In this document: positions 55,650-63,891 of the stretch, one piece after another | Numbering within the stretch: the first letter of the stretch is position 1 | Layout of the letters: each line of letters starts with the position of its first letter | NCBI RefSeq assembly: GCF_004217495.1 | Contig: NZ_SHLC01000001.1 | Location: 806,001-870,000, forward strand | Length of the DNA: 64,000 bases | Direction of reading: 5' to 3' | DNA from: Microterricola gilva | Lineage (GTDB): Bacteria; Actinomycetota; Actinomycetes; Actinomycetales; Microbacteriaceae | Made by a program: the position numbers and the translations under genes | The notes under the pieces: generated by a model | Database searches by the model: none | Seen by the model: only the letters and a program-made list of their open reading frames with translations | What the model was told of the DNA's origin: nothing

Positions 55650-56411
55650 ATGCTCATCCTGCTCCCGCCCTCCGAGACCAAGCGCGACGGCGGAGACGGT
55701 GCGCCGCTGGACCTCGGTGCACTCGCATTCACAGGGCTCGGCGCGGAACGACGGGAGCTCGTGCACGCCTTGAGCACGCTTGCCGACGACACCGACGCCT
55801 CGGTCGCCGCGCTCAAGCTCGGTCGCACCCAGCTCTTCGAGGTGGAGCGGAATCGCCAGCTCACCGCATCCGGAACGATGCCGGTGATCGACCGCTACAC
55901 CGGGGTGCTCTACGACGCGCTGGACGCCCCGTCGCTCTCGGCGGACGCGCGCTCCTTCGCCCACCGCCACCTCGTCGTGCACTCGGCGCTGCTCGGCCCG
56001 GTCGCGGCCCTCGACCCGGTTCCGGCATACCGGATGTCGCACGACTCTCGCCTGCCGGAACTCTCGCTCAAGCGGCACTGGGGCACGAGCATCCAGAGCC
56101 AGTTCGCCCCGCTGCCCGGCGTGCTGCTCGACCTCCGCTCTGAGGCGTACACGGCGCTCGGGCCGCTGCCCGTGCGCGAGGGGAGCGCGTACCTGCGCGT
56201 GCTGAGCGCGGGGGAGGACGGCCAGAAGCGGGCCCTCAACCACTTCAACAAGAAGTCGAAGGGTGAGTTCACCCGGGCCGTGCTCGAGGCCGGCATTGAC
56301 TTCGCGAGCATCGACGAGTTGCTGGACTGGGCGCCGAGCGCCGGCCTCGCGCTGCAGCGGCACAAGCCGGCGACCGCCGGCAAGCCGGAAGAGCTCGCAC
56401 TCATCGTCTAG
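55650..56411 (+). CDS. yaaA: YaaA-family peroxide stress protein
   Basis: 253 residues. The start MLILLPPSETKRDGGDGAP is the family hallmark, followed by YTGVLYDALDAPSLS and the C-terminal NHFNKKSKGEFTRAVLEAG. In E. coli YaaA lowers free iron and DNA damage during peroxide stress; the fold binds DNA in vitro. It has its own leaderless promoter after the atp terminator. The stop codon is directly followed by a dispersed repeat. Confidence 0.9.
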   Translation: MLILLPPSETKRDGGDGAPLDLGALAFTGLGAERRELVHALSTLADDTDASVAALKLGRTQLFEVERNRQLTASGTMPVIDRYTGVLYDALDAPSLSADARSFAHRHLVVHSALLGPVAALDPVPAYRMSHDSRLPELSLKRHWGTSIQSQFAPLPGVLLDLRSEAYTALGPLPVREGSAYLRVLSAGEDGQKRALNHFNKKSKGEFTRAVLEAGIDFASIDELLDWAPSAGLALQRHKPATAGKPEELALIV

Positions 56412-56413
56412 GA

Positions 56414-56487
56414 CTGCGCGACGCGGAGCGTCGCGAAAGGCGGCAGCCCAAACCAAGGCAAACTCTGGAACCGCGAGCGATGCTGGT
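56414..56487 (+). repeat. Dispersed ~70-bp intergenic repeat, copy 3
   Basis: It contains GTCGCGAAAGGCGGCAGCCC and ends in GCGATGCTGGTA, closely matching copy 1 (2391) in order and length. It fills most of the gap between yaaA and the convergent tag gene. Confidence 0.7.
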
Positions 56488-56532
56488 ACACCGATCGCTG
56501 GCCCGGGCTGGGCTACCCGCCCCGTCCTGCGA

Positions 56533-57105
56533 TCAGCGTGCGCGGTGACAGCCGATCAGATGATCGTCGACGAGGCCGGCCGACTGCATCAGCGCGTACA
56601 TCGTCGTCGGCCCGACGAAACCGTAGCCGCGGGCGCGGAGCGCCTTGCTGAGCGCCACGGATTCCGGGGTCGTTCCGGGCACCTCGGCCAGTGTCGCCGC
56701 ACGGCTGCGCGGTGCGGCCGGAGCGAAGCTCCAGATCAGCTCGCTCAGCCCATCGGCACCGAGCTCCTGGGTCACGCGGGCGTTCTTGATCGTCGAGGTG
56801 ATCTTGCCGCGGTGGCGGATGATGCCGGCGTCGCCGACGAGCCGCTCGATGTCGGCGTCGTCCATGGCTGCGACACGATCGATGTCGAAACCGTGGAACG
56901 CCTCGCGGAAGGCCGGCCGCTTGCGCAGGATCGTGATCCACGACAGCCCGGCCTGGAACCCCTCCAGGCACAGCTTCTCGTAGAGGGCCCGACCGTCGTG
57001 CAGCGGCGTTCCCCACTCCTCATCGTGGTAGCGGCGGTACTCGGCGTCATCGCCGACCCAGCCGCAGCGCGCGACGCCGTCGGCGGCGGTCTCCAGATTG
57101 TTCAC
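56533..57105 (-). CDS. tag: DNA-3-methyladenine glycosylase I
   Basis: 190 residues. Removes 3-methyladenine from DNA. The zinc-snap ligands fit E. coli Tag: Cys14 (RCGWV) and His27 (YRRYHDEEWG), His182 and Cys186 near the end (DDHLIGCHR). The core EGFQAGLSWITILRKRPAFREAFHGFD is typical. It starts with a GTG that overlaps the ogt stop by 4 nt, so both repair enzymes are made together. Confidence 0.94.
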   Translation of the reverse strand: MNNLETAADGVARCGWVGDDAEYRRYHDEEWGTPLHDGRALYEKLCLEGFQAGLSWITILRKRPAFREAFHGFDIDRVAAMDDADIERLVGDAGIIRHRGKITSTIKNARVTQELGADGLSELIWSFAPAAPRSRAATLAEVPGTTPESVALSKALRARGYGFVGPTTMYALMQSAGLVDDHLIGCHRAR

Positions 57106-57710
57106 AGCGCGTACTCCGGGAGAGCCTCTGCACCGGAGAGCGTCTCCAGATCGATCAGCGCGACGGCACCGGTGTCGGCTGCCGGGGGAGCGGCCGTGCG
57201 GTTCGTCTTGTGCTCGATCCCCTCGTGATCGAGCAGCCAGATCTTCGTCGGGATGCCGTCGCCGCCGCTGTAGCCGGTGATGCGCTTGTCGCCGGCGAGG
57301 ATGCGGTGGCAGGGGATGATCAGCGGGATCGGATTCGCTCCGACCGCGCCGCCGATGGCGCGGGCGGCTCCGGGCTTGCCCACCTCGTTGCCGAGCTCGC
57401 CGTAGGAGAGGAACTCGCCCCAGCCGATCGTGCCGAGGCGGTGCCACACGCTCATCTGGAACGGAGTTCCCTGTGGCGCGATCGGCAGCTCGAAGTCGTG
57501 CCGGGTTCCGGCGAAGTACTCGGAGAGCTGCCTCGCCGCCTCGGTCAGCACCGCGTTGGGGCGCTCCGGCATCTCGTGCAGGGGAACGACGCCCTGACGC
57601 GCGATGCTCAGGGACGTGATGTGCTCGCCGTCGCTGGTGAGCTCGAGCAGCCCGATGGGGCTCTCTGTGCGCAGTAAGTATGCACTCGGGGTGCTGGCGT
57701 TCTCGGTCAT
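57102..57710 (-). CDS. ogt: Methylated-DNA--[protein]-cysteine S-methyltransferase
   Basis: 202 residues. Suicide repair of O6-alkylguanine. The acceptor is Cys134 in IIPCHRILA; RAIGGAVGANPIPL precedes it, and YSGGDGIPTKIWLLDHEG follows. The ~35 residues after the catalytic domain (TAAPPAADTGAVALIDLE...) are an extra tail. It forms an operon with tag. The -10 box TATGGT lies 6 nt before the ATG. Confidence 0.94.
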   Translation of the reverse strand: MTENASTPSAYLLRTESPIGLLELTSDGEHITSLSIARQGVVPLHEMPERPNAVLTEAARQLSEYFAGTRHDFELPIAPQGTPFQMSVWHRLGTIGWGEFLSYGELGNEVGKPGAARAIGGAVGANPIPLIIPCHRILAGDKRITGYSGGDGIPTKIWLLDHEGIEHKTNRTAAPPAADTGAVALIDLETLSGAEALPEYAL

Positions 57711-57716
57711 GATTCG

Positions 57717-57722
57717 ACCATA
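57717..57722 (-). promoter_or_regulatory. -10 box TATGGT, leaderless start of ogt
   Basis: The box ends 6 nt before the ATG at 57710. Confidence 0.5.
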
Positions 57723-57890
57723 ACCCCGGGCGGTGACAGCCGCTGGCGAGAATCGGACATCGGTGGAGAACTCGCCTGGCTGGCATGCCTGTGCACAAGA
57801 GAACGGCGCCTGATGCCCGCTGAGGCCGTCGTGCGGTAGCGTCCTCAACAGCGGGCGGGCGGGCGGGTCCGGCCGACGGGGGAGATGGCG

Positions 57891-58913
57891 ATGAGCGTCT
57901 GGATCAGGCTTGTCTACGAGGTGCTGCCGCTGGTGACGAGCGTGATCGTGCCTCTTGGCGTGCTCCTGCACTACTGGCGGAGAGCCGATGCGCGCCCGGT
58001 GCCTGCGCGGCCCGCCCCGACGGAGGGCGCTCCCGTCCCACCCTGGACCAGCGCGGCACGTGCGCAGCTGCGTCGGACACGGGTCGCCGGCATCCTCGCG
58101 ACGGCGGCGGTGTTGGCGAGCAGCTTCGGACTGATCTCCCCCAATCGCTGGGGCATGGAATGGCACGACTTCCTCACGCCGCTCCTCAGCGTGCTGCTGT
58201 GCACAGCGGTTCTGCTGACCAGGCCACCGGCGATGCGTCGCTACGCCACACCAACCGCCTCCGCAGGTTCTGAGCCACACGGCACTCGGCCCGCGCATCC
58301 GCCGATATCGCTCGGTGCCCGCTGGTGGTTCGCGGCGTGGGGAATCGCCATGACCGTGCTCGTCCTCTCGGTGGTTTGGGCAGGGCTCCTCTCTGCGCCG
58401 GACGGGAACGGCGACTACACACTTCACTCGGTCGAACTCGGGCAGACCACCGGTAGCACGTCGATTGCCGGCTGGTATTTCGGGGTTCCGGTCATCATCT
58501 CGGCACTACTCGTGGCAGCACTCGTACTGAGTGCGCTCCGGTGGCAAGCAACGCCTCCGCTCGCCGCGGACGCCGGGCAAGACATCTGGCTGCGCCGGGC
58601 TGCGACGCGCTCGCTCCTCAGCCTCAGTGGTGGGGCCGTCGTCGTCACACTCGGGTGGGTGCTTCTCTCGATCGGGAATGCGGCGCAGATGACGCTCAGC
58701 GGGCCCTCCGCGGAAGACGGTGGAATGGTCACGGTTGGTTCACCGTTGGCGCCGATCGGTGTTGTCGTGCGGGTGCTCGGCTTGCTGCTGCAGGGCGTCG
58801 GTCTCGCGCTGATGCTGCTCTCGCTCTTCAGTCGGCTCGCCCCGCGTCCAGAGCTCGCTCGCCATGACGAGCCCACGGTGGGTCACCCCGAGCCGGAGAC
58901 GGTCGCGAGCTGA
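57891..58913 (+). CDS. Hypothetical multi-pass membrane protein
   Basis: 340 residues with about six membrane segments: EVLPLVTSVIVPLGVLLHYW, VAGILATAAVLASSFGLI, FLTPLLSVLLCTAVLL, WWFAAWGIAMTVLVLSVVWAGLL, VPVIISALLVAALVLSAL, and a pair near the end (SLSGGAVVVTLGWVLLSIG and IGVVVRVLGLLLQGVGLALMLLSLF). No family recognised. GGGGGAG lies 7 nt before the ATG at 57891 but touches the ATG at 57885, so the second is the likelier start. Function unknown. Confidence 0.65.
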   Translation: MSVWIRLVYEVLPLVTSVIVPLGVLLHYWRRADARPVPARPAPTEGAPVPPWTSAARAQLRRTRVAGILATAAVLASSFGLISPNRWGMEWHDFLTPLLSVLLCTAVLLTRPPAMRRYATPTASAGSEPHGTRPAHPPISLGARWWFAAWGIAMTVLVLSVVWAGLLSAPDGNGDYTLHSVELGQTTGSTSIAGWYFGVPVIISALLVAALVLSALRWQATPPLAADAGQDIWLRRAATRSLLSLSGGAVVVTLGWVLLSIGNAAQMTLSGPSAEDGGMVTVGSPLAPIGVVVRVLGLLLQGVGLALMLLSLFSRLAPRPELARHDEPTVGHPEPETVAS

Positions 58914-58957
58914 AGGCGACGGAACGGGCGACGCCCGCTCGCTGTCGGCATCCGCAA

Positions 58958-58963
58958 TAGGCT
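58958..58963 (+). promoter_or_regulatory. -10 box TAGGCT, leaderless start of the aldo/keto reductase gene
   Basis: The box ends 7 nt before the ATG at 58971. Confidence 0.55.
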
Positions 58964-58970
58964 GGCAGAC

Positions 58971-59939
58971 ATGGCTCAGATCGAATACCGCAACCTCGGC
59001 AACTCCGGCCTCCGTGTCTCGACGGTGGGGCTCGGCTGCAACAACTTCGGCAGGGCAGGCACGCTCACCGAGACGCAGCAGGGCACGGATGCCGTCATCT
59101 CCGCCGCGATCGACGCCGGCGTCACCCTGTTCGACACGGCCGACATCTACGGCCGCGAGTACGGCCTCAGCGAGACCCTGATGGGCAACGCGCTGCGCGG
59201 CCGCCGCGATGACGTCGTCCTCGCCACCAAGTTCGGCCACGCCGACTACGAGAGCCCGGTGAGCAATTGGGGCGCCAAGGGTTCGCGCCGCTACATCCGG
59301 CTCGCGGTCGAGGGATCACTGCGCAGGCTGCAGACGGACTGGATCGACCTCTACCAGCTGCACAGCCCCGACCCGCACACCCCGATCGAGGAGACGCTGT
59401 CGACCCTCGACGATCTGATCCGCGAGGGCAAGGTGCGCTACATCGGGCACTCGAACTTCGCCGGCTGGCAGATCGCGGATGCCGAGTACACGGCCGCCAT
59501 GAACGGGCACCCCCGGTTCATCTCGGCGCAGAACGAGTACAACCTGATCGCCAGGGGAGCCGCGCGGGAGGTGCTGCCTGCCGCGAACGCGTACGGGCTC
59601 GGTTTCCTGCCCTGGTTCCCGCTCTACAACGGCCTGTTCACCGGCAAGTTCAGCCGCGACAACGGCCCGAGCGACAGCCGCATCATGCGCACCCGCAAGC
59701 ACCTCAGCGACAACGCCCCCTGGGATGCAATGGAGGCGTACTCCGCGTTCTGTGAGGAGCGTGGCGTCACGATGCTGGCCGCGACGTTCGCCTGGCTGCT
59801 CGCCCAGCCGGGGCTGGCCAGCGTGATCGCCGGAGCGACCAAGCCGGAGCAGATCGAGCAGAACGCCATCGCCGCCACCTCGTGGCAGCCGAGCGCCGAC
59901 GAGGTGGCGACGATCGGCGCCTTCTTCGCGACGACGTAG
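58971..59939 (+). CDS. Aldo/keto reductase
   Basis: 322 residues of the AKR superfamily (group related to voltage-gated K+ channel beta subunits). The catalytic Asp and Tyr are in TLFDTADIYGREYGLSE, the Lys in LATKFGHA, and YQLHSPDPHTPIEETLSTLDDLIREGKVRYIGHSNF is the family core. It reduces carbonyls with NADPH; the substrate is unknown. It is convergent with the anti-sigma gene. Confidence 0.93.
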   Translation: MAQIEYRNLGNSGLRVSTVGLGCNNFGRAGTLTETQQGTDAVISAAIDAGVTLFDTADIYGREYGLSETLMGNALRGRRDDVVLATKFGHADYESPVSNWGAKGSRRYIRLAVEGSLRRLQTDWIDLYQLHSPDPHTPIEETLSTLDDLIREGKVRYIGHSNFAGWQIADAEYTAAMNGHPRFISAQNEYNLIARGAAREVLPAANAYGLGFLPWFPLYNGLFTGKFSRDNGPSDSRIMRTRKHLSDNAPWDAMEAYSAFCEERGVTMLAATFAWLLAQPGLASVIAGATKPEQIEQNAIAATSWQPSADEVATIGAFFATT

Positions 59940-59974
59940 CGGGCACGCCCGGCACGCTCGGAGACCCGTCGCAC

Positions 59975-60718
59975 TCAGAGTTCGGCGGTCGCCAGCGGGT
60001 CTGGCCGACCGACCTCGCGAATCTCGACGCGGCTGATCTCGCTACTCGGCGTGTCCGTGCTCGCGGCCAGATTGGCCGCATGTTCTCCCGCGCCGGTCCA
60101 GCGCGCGAGCACGGATTCCGTGCCGGCGCGGTCGGTCATCACGAGTTCGAACGTCGGGGCGCCACCCGGCCAGTCCGTCTGCACGTACTCACACTGCCAG
60201 TCGAGGCGCGTGCCCCACGGCTTCGATTCGAGGGCCAGCACTGCGGTCATGACGGCCGCGTCGGCCGCCTGCATCGGGGTGCCCGTCGCGGTCGGGGCCG
60301 AGCTCGGGGCGGGGCCGGCGACGACCGTGTTCTGCGCGAGGCCGGATCCGAGCTGGAACGCACCGAAGCCGACCACGAGCAGCAGGGCGGCACCGCCGCC
60401 GAGGGCTGCCATCCGCAGCCTGCTCCGCGGACGGAGCGCCCGGCCGCTGCTCGCGCGCGGGAGGGGGCGCGGTGAATGCTCCGCGCCCCGCAGCTGTTCC
60501 TCGGTCGCGAGGGCCGGCGTTGCGTCGCCGAGGGCGAGCGCCTCCGCAGGCGAGAGCATGCTCAGGATGCCGGGCATGCCCGCCAGAGATGTGACACCAC
60601 TGGAGCACAGTGCGCAGTGCGCGAGGTGGCGCTCGTACTCCTTCCGCTCGGCTGCGCTGAGCATCCCGAGGGTGTACGCGGCATCCCAGTCGAGGTACGG
60701 GTCGGTCTCATCGATCAT
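59975..60718 (-). CDS. RskA-type anti-sigma factor
   Basis: 247 residues. The zinc anti-sigma motif His31-x3-Cys35-x2-Cys38 (RHLAHCALC) lies in the cytoplasmic N-terminal ~90 residues. One membrane helix (LRMAALGGGAALLLVVGFGAFQL) is followed by a ~115-residue extracellular domain like that of RskA (WGTRLDWQCEYVQTDWPGGAPTFELVMTDRAG). It should hold the ECF sigma factor inactive until proteolysis. The start overlaps the sigma gene stop by 4 nt. Confidence 0.88.
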   Translation of the reverse strand: MIDETDPYLDWDAAYTLGMLSAAERKEYERHLAHCALCSSGVTSLAGMPGILSMLSPAEALALGDATPALATEEQLRGAEHSPRPLPRASSGRALRPRSRLRMAALGGGAALLLVVGFGAFQLGSGLAQNTVVAGPAPSSAPTATGTPMQAADAAVMTAVLALESKPWGTRLDWQCEYVQTDWPGGAPTFELVMTDRAGTESVLARWTGAGEHAANLAASTDTPSSEISRVEIREVGRPDPLATAEL

Positions 60719-61221
60719 TCGGTGACTCCTCTTTCTTGCAATGCCAGGCGCAGCGCTCGCAGCGCGTAGAACACGCGGGATCGCGCCGTGCCTTCAGGGA
60801 TGCCGTCGCGGCGGGCCGTTTCGGCGGCCGAGTGCCCGAGATAGTAGGCGGAGATGACCGCGTTGCGGTGTTCGACGGAGAGCGAGCGGAGCGCATCGGA
60901 GAGCAGCCACTTGTCCAGGTGGCGGCCGATGTCATCGTCGCTCGGGAGCTCGGGGAGCTGCTCCGGCTGGAACTCGTGCCTGCTCCGCGCACTCCGCCGC
61001 TCGTCGATCACGAGGTTGCGCGCGACCGTGAAGAGCCAGGCGCGCGCCGAGTCGCCGTCCGCGTCCAGGATCTTGGGGTTCTTCCACGCCCGGAGCATGG
61101 TCTCCTGCACGATGTCCTGCGCGAGCGAGAAGTCGTGCGTGAGCCAGGTCACGTAGCGCAGCAGCGGTGCCGCGTTCTCATCGTGCAGCGCTTGCAGTCG
61201 TGCATCTCGTGTTGCCGTCAT
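60715..61221 (-). CDS. ECF-family RNA polymerase sigma factor
   Basis: 168 residues. Region 2 is LLRYVTWLTHDFSLAQDIVQETMLRAWKNP...ARAWLFTVARNLVIDERR and region 4 is SLSVEHRNAVISAYYLGHSAAETARRDGIPEGTARSRVFYALRALR. The group is that of SigK/SigL with RskA/RslA partners. GGAGG lies 4 nt before the ATG at 61221. It is divergent from a lipoprotein gene 207 nt away, a likely target. Confidence 0.93.
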   Translation of the reverse strand: MTATRDARLQALHDENAAPLLRYVTWLTHDFSLAQDIVQETMLRAWKNPKILDADGDSARAWLFTVARNLVIDERRSARSRHEFQPEQLPELPSDDDIGRHLDKWLLSDALRSLSVEHRNAVISAYYLGHSAAETARRDGIPEGTARSRVFYALRALRLALQERGVTE

Positions 61222-61427
61222 TGTGCCTCCAACCGGACAACGAGACCGGAGCGCGATTCGTTCAGCGCGCTCGGAATCGTGCGCGGTCACTCGCAAGCGT
61301 TTGCCCGCGAGCTGGGAATCCGCTGGAGTCGTGAACGAAACGGGGCGCTGCACCGTGTTCTCCTCGTGGTCTCCACTGGGCCATGGCCGCGACGCGCGGT
61401 GGACACGGAACAGGAATGGACAGACAC

Positions 61428-61904
61428 ATGAAAACGAGATTGTTCGCGGCGCTGGCGGGGACCGCCGTCGCGATGATGGCACTGGCCGGTTGTGCGCAGG
61501 ACGCCCCGGCTCCGTCATCCACCGAGTCGGACGTGGCCGCAGCGAACCCCGACATCACCGTCGCCGGGAGCCCGATCGGCGAGATCGTGGTGAACGGCGA
61601 GGGCATGACCGCCTACTTCTTCGACAAGGACACGGCGGGCGCCGAAGCCAGCGCCTGCACAGGGGAGTGTGCGGCGAACTGGCCGGCGATCACGACGGAG
61701 TCGGACACTCCCGTCGTTGACGGCGTCACCGGCACCGTCGGCACGATCACCGATGCAGACGGCAACCACCAGATCACCATCGACGGCAGGCCGATCTACA
61801 CCTTCGTCAAAGACATGGCGCCCGGCGATGTGAACGGCCAGGGCATGAATGAGGTGTGGCACGTCATCGCCCCGGACGGCACGGAGATCACCACCGCGCC
61901 GTGA
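61428..61904 (+). CDS. Secreted lipoprotein with YxFxxD repeats
   Basis: 158 residues. A lipoprotein signal peptide (lipobox LAGC, Cys22) is followed by a domain of the COG4315 type: YFFDKDTAGAEASACTGECAANWPAI and a second copy YTFVKDMAPGDVNGQGMNEVWHVI. Each has a Y-x-F-x-x-D core; the two Cys in ACTGEC could form a disulfide. Function is not established for the family. In this position, divergent from sigma/anti-sigma genes, it may be a reporter or target of envelope redox stress. ATG at 61428 is preferred over 61416. Confidence 0.82.
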   Translation: MKTRLFAALAGTAVAMMALAGCAQDAPAPSSTESDVAAANPDITVAGSPIGEIVVNGEGMTAYFFDKDTAGAEASACTGECAANWPAITTESDTPVVDGVTGTVGTITDADGNHQITIDGRPIYTFVKDMAPGDVNGQGMNEVWHVIAPDGTEITTAP

Positions 61905-61931
61905 GCCGGCGCCGCTAGCGTGAGCCGACGG

Positions 61932-61962
61932 ATGCCGGCCGGGCAGCGTGCCCGGCCGGCAT
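61932..61962 (+). terminator. Strong terminator hairpin after the lipoprotein gene
   Basis: ATGCCGGCCGGGCA pairs perfectly over 14 bp with TGCCCGGCCGGCAT around a GCG loop. No T-run. Confidence 0.8.
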
Positions 61963-62065
61963 TGCTGTGCCCGGTTCTGGCGGCGGCGCGGCCGGCGCCG
62001 TGCCCGCACTGCGCGCGTTCACCAGAGGCGAACGGCAAAGGCGTCGCAGCATGCCACCGCTCGGT

Positions 62066-62071
62066 TAGGCT
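62066..62071 (+). promoter_or_regulatory. -10 box TAGGCT of the ABC exporter operon
   Basis: The box ends 6 nt before the GTG of the 23-codon leader ORF at 62078. Confidence 0.55.
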
Positions 62072-62077
62072 CAACGG

Positions 62078-62149
62078 GTGATCGAGGGCGAGAACGATGG
62101 CGATCGTGCCGTCGCGATCAACTGGCTCTCCGATCGCGCACGATTCTGA
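62078..62149 (+). CDS. Leaderless 23-codon leader ORF upstream of the ABC exporter
   Basis: GTG at 62078 opens a frame that starts MIEGENDGDR and ends NWLSDRARF with TGA at 62147. The TGA overlaps the GAGGAGA ribosome site of the ABC exporter gene, 8 nt before its ATG. The ORF lies exactly where the transcript should start, so it is probably translated from the very 5' end and could couple, or hinder, translation of the exporter. Too short for homology judgement. Confidence 0.5.
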   Translation: MIEGENDGDRAVAINWLSDRARF

Positions 62150-62157
62150 GGAGACTC

Positions 62158-63891
62158 ATGCTGCTTCCACTGGTCTGGCGCTACCTCAAGCCCTATCGCT
62201 GGCTCCTCGTCGGCGTTGTGGTCTTCCAGCTCGCGCAATCGATCGCTTCGCTCTACCTGCCGACGCTGAACGCCGACATCATCGACCAGGGCGTCGCAAC
62301 CGGCGACACCGCATACATCCTGTCGGCTGGCGCGTGGATGCTCGCCATCACGCTCGGCCAGGTCGTGTGCTCCATCATCGCCGTCTACTTCGGCGCGCGG
62401 GCGGCGATGGCGCTCGGCCGAGACCTCCGCTCCGGCGTGTTCGAGAAGGTCGGCGAGTTCTCTGAGCGCGAGGTGGCGACCTTCGGCGCTCCCTCCCTGA
62501 TCACGCGCTCAACCAACGACGTGCAGCAGGTGCAGATGCTCGTGCTGATGACGTGCACGATGATGGTCAGCGCGCCCATGCTCTGCATCGGCGGCATCAT
62601 CATGGCCATGCAGCAGGACCTCGAGCTGTCCTGGCTGATCGCCGTTGCCGTACCCGTGCTGCTGATCGCCGTCGGACTCATCATCTGGCGGATGGTGCCG
62701 CTGTTCCGCTCGATGCAGAAGCGCGTCGACCGGGTCAACACGGTGCTGCGCGAGCAGCTCACCGGCATCCGCGTCATCCGGGCCTTCGTGCGCGAACCGA
62801 TCGAGACCGAGCGTTTCGCCACCGCGAACGCCGAGCTCACCGACACGGCGCTGCGCACCGGACGCCTGATGGCGCTCATGTTCCCCGTCGTCATGCTCGT
62901 GCTCAACCTGTCGAGCATCGCCGTGCTCTGGTTCGGTGCGTTCCGCATCGAGGACGGCTCGATGCAGGTCGGAACGCTGACAGCTTTCCTCAGCTACCTG
63001 ATGCAGATTCTGATGGCCGTGATGATGGCGACGTTCATGGCCGTGATGATCCCGCGCGCAGCGGTCTGTGCCGACCGCATCCAGGAGGTGCTCAGCACCG
63101 AGCCGAGCGTGCGGCCGCCGAGCAACCCCGTCGTCACCCTGCACGGCATCGGCTCGATCGAGTTCGACGGCGTCTCCTTCTCGTACCCCGGCGCGGAGCA
63201 GCCCGTTCTCACCGGTCTCGACTTCCGCACGGCGCCAGGAACGACGACCGCCGTCATCGGCAGCACCGGTTCAGGCAAGACGACGCTGATCAACCTGCTG
63301 CCGCGGCTCTTCGATGCCACGGATGGGACCGTCAAGGTCGACGGCGTCGACGTGCGCGAGATCGACCCTGAGCTGCTCTGGGCCCACATCGGCCTGGTGC
63401 CGCAGAAGCCGTATCTGTTCTCCGGAACCGTTGCGAGCAATCTGCGCTACGGCAAGAGCGATGCAACAGACACCGAGCTCTGGCACGCCCTCGAGGTGGC
63501 CCAGGCGCGGGACTTCGTCGCGGCGATGCCCGGCGGCCTCGACGCCCCGATCAGCCAGGGCGGCACGAACGTCTCCGGCGGCCAGCGCCAACGTCTGGCC
63601 ATCGCCAGGGCGCTCGTGAAACGACCGGCGATCTACATCTTCGACGACTCGTTCTCGGCCCTCGACCTGACGACCGACGCGAATCTGCGGCGGGCGCTGC
63701 GCGCAGACATCGGCGATGCGACGCTCTTCATCGTCGCCCAGCGGGTGTCGACGATCATCGACGCCGACCAGATCCTCGTGCTCGAACACGGGGAGATCGT
63801 CGGACGGGGCAGTCATCACGAGCTGCTGGAGAGTTCGGAAACCTATGCGGAGATCGTGTCGTCGCAGCTCACCGCGGAGGAAGCAGCATGA
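62158..63891 (+). CDS. ABC exporter half-transporter (membrane and ATPase domains)
   Basis: 577 residues. Six membrane helices in the first ~320 residues (LVWRYLKPYRWLLVGVVVFQLAQSIASLYLP onward), then an ATPase domain: Walker A GSTGSGKTT (368-376), Q-loop PQKPYLFSGTV, signature VSGGQRQRLAIAR and Walker B IYIFDDSFSALD. The residue after the Walker B Asp is Asp497 instead of the catalytic Glu, typical of the degenerate half of heterodimeric multidrug-type exporters. The next gene starts with a 4-nt overlap and is probably the partner. GAGGAGA lies 4-5 nt before the ATG at 62158. Confidence 0.92.
   Translation: MLLPLVWRYLKPYRWLLVGVVVFQLAQSIASLYLPTLNADIIDQGVATGDTAYILSAGAWMLAITLGQVVCSIIAVYFGARAAMALGRDLRSGVFEKVGEFSEREVATFGAPSLITRSTNDVQQVQMLVLMTCTMMVSAPMLCIGGIIMAMQQDLELSWLIAVAVPVLLIAVGLIIWRMVPLFRSMQKRVDRVNTVLREQLTGIRVIRAFVREPIETERFATANAELTDTALRTGRLMALMFPVVMLVLNLSSIAVLWFGAFRIEDGSMQVGTLTAFLSYLMQILMAVMMATFMAVMIPRAAVCADRIQEVLSTEPSVRPPSNPVVTLHGIGSIEFDGVSFSYPGAEQPVLTGLDFRTAPGTTTAVIGSTGSGKTTLINLLPRLFDATDGTVKVDGVDVREIDPELLWAHIGLVPQKPYLFSGTVASNLRYGKSDATDTELWHALEVAQARDFVAAMPGGLDAPISQGGTNVSGGQRQRLAIARALVKRPAIYIFDDSFSALDLTTDANLRRALRADIGDATLFIVAQRVSTIIDADQILVLEHGEIVGRGSHHELLESSETYAEIVSSQLTAEEAA

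Noticed and set aside
58921-58945. Small GGGC/GCCC hairpin after the unknown membrane protein gene
   Set aside because: A stem of about five base pairs is not distinguishable from chance at this GC content.
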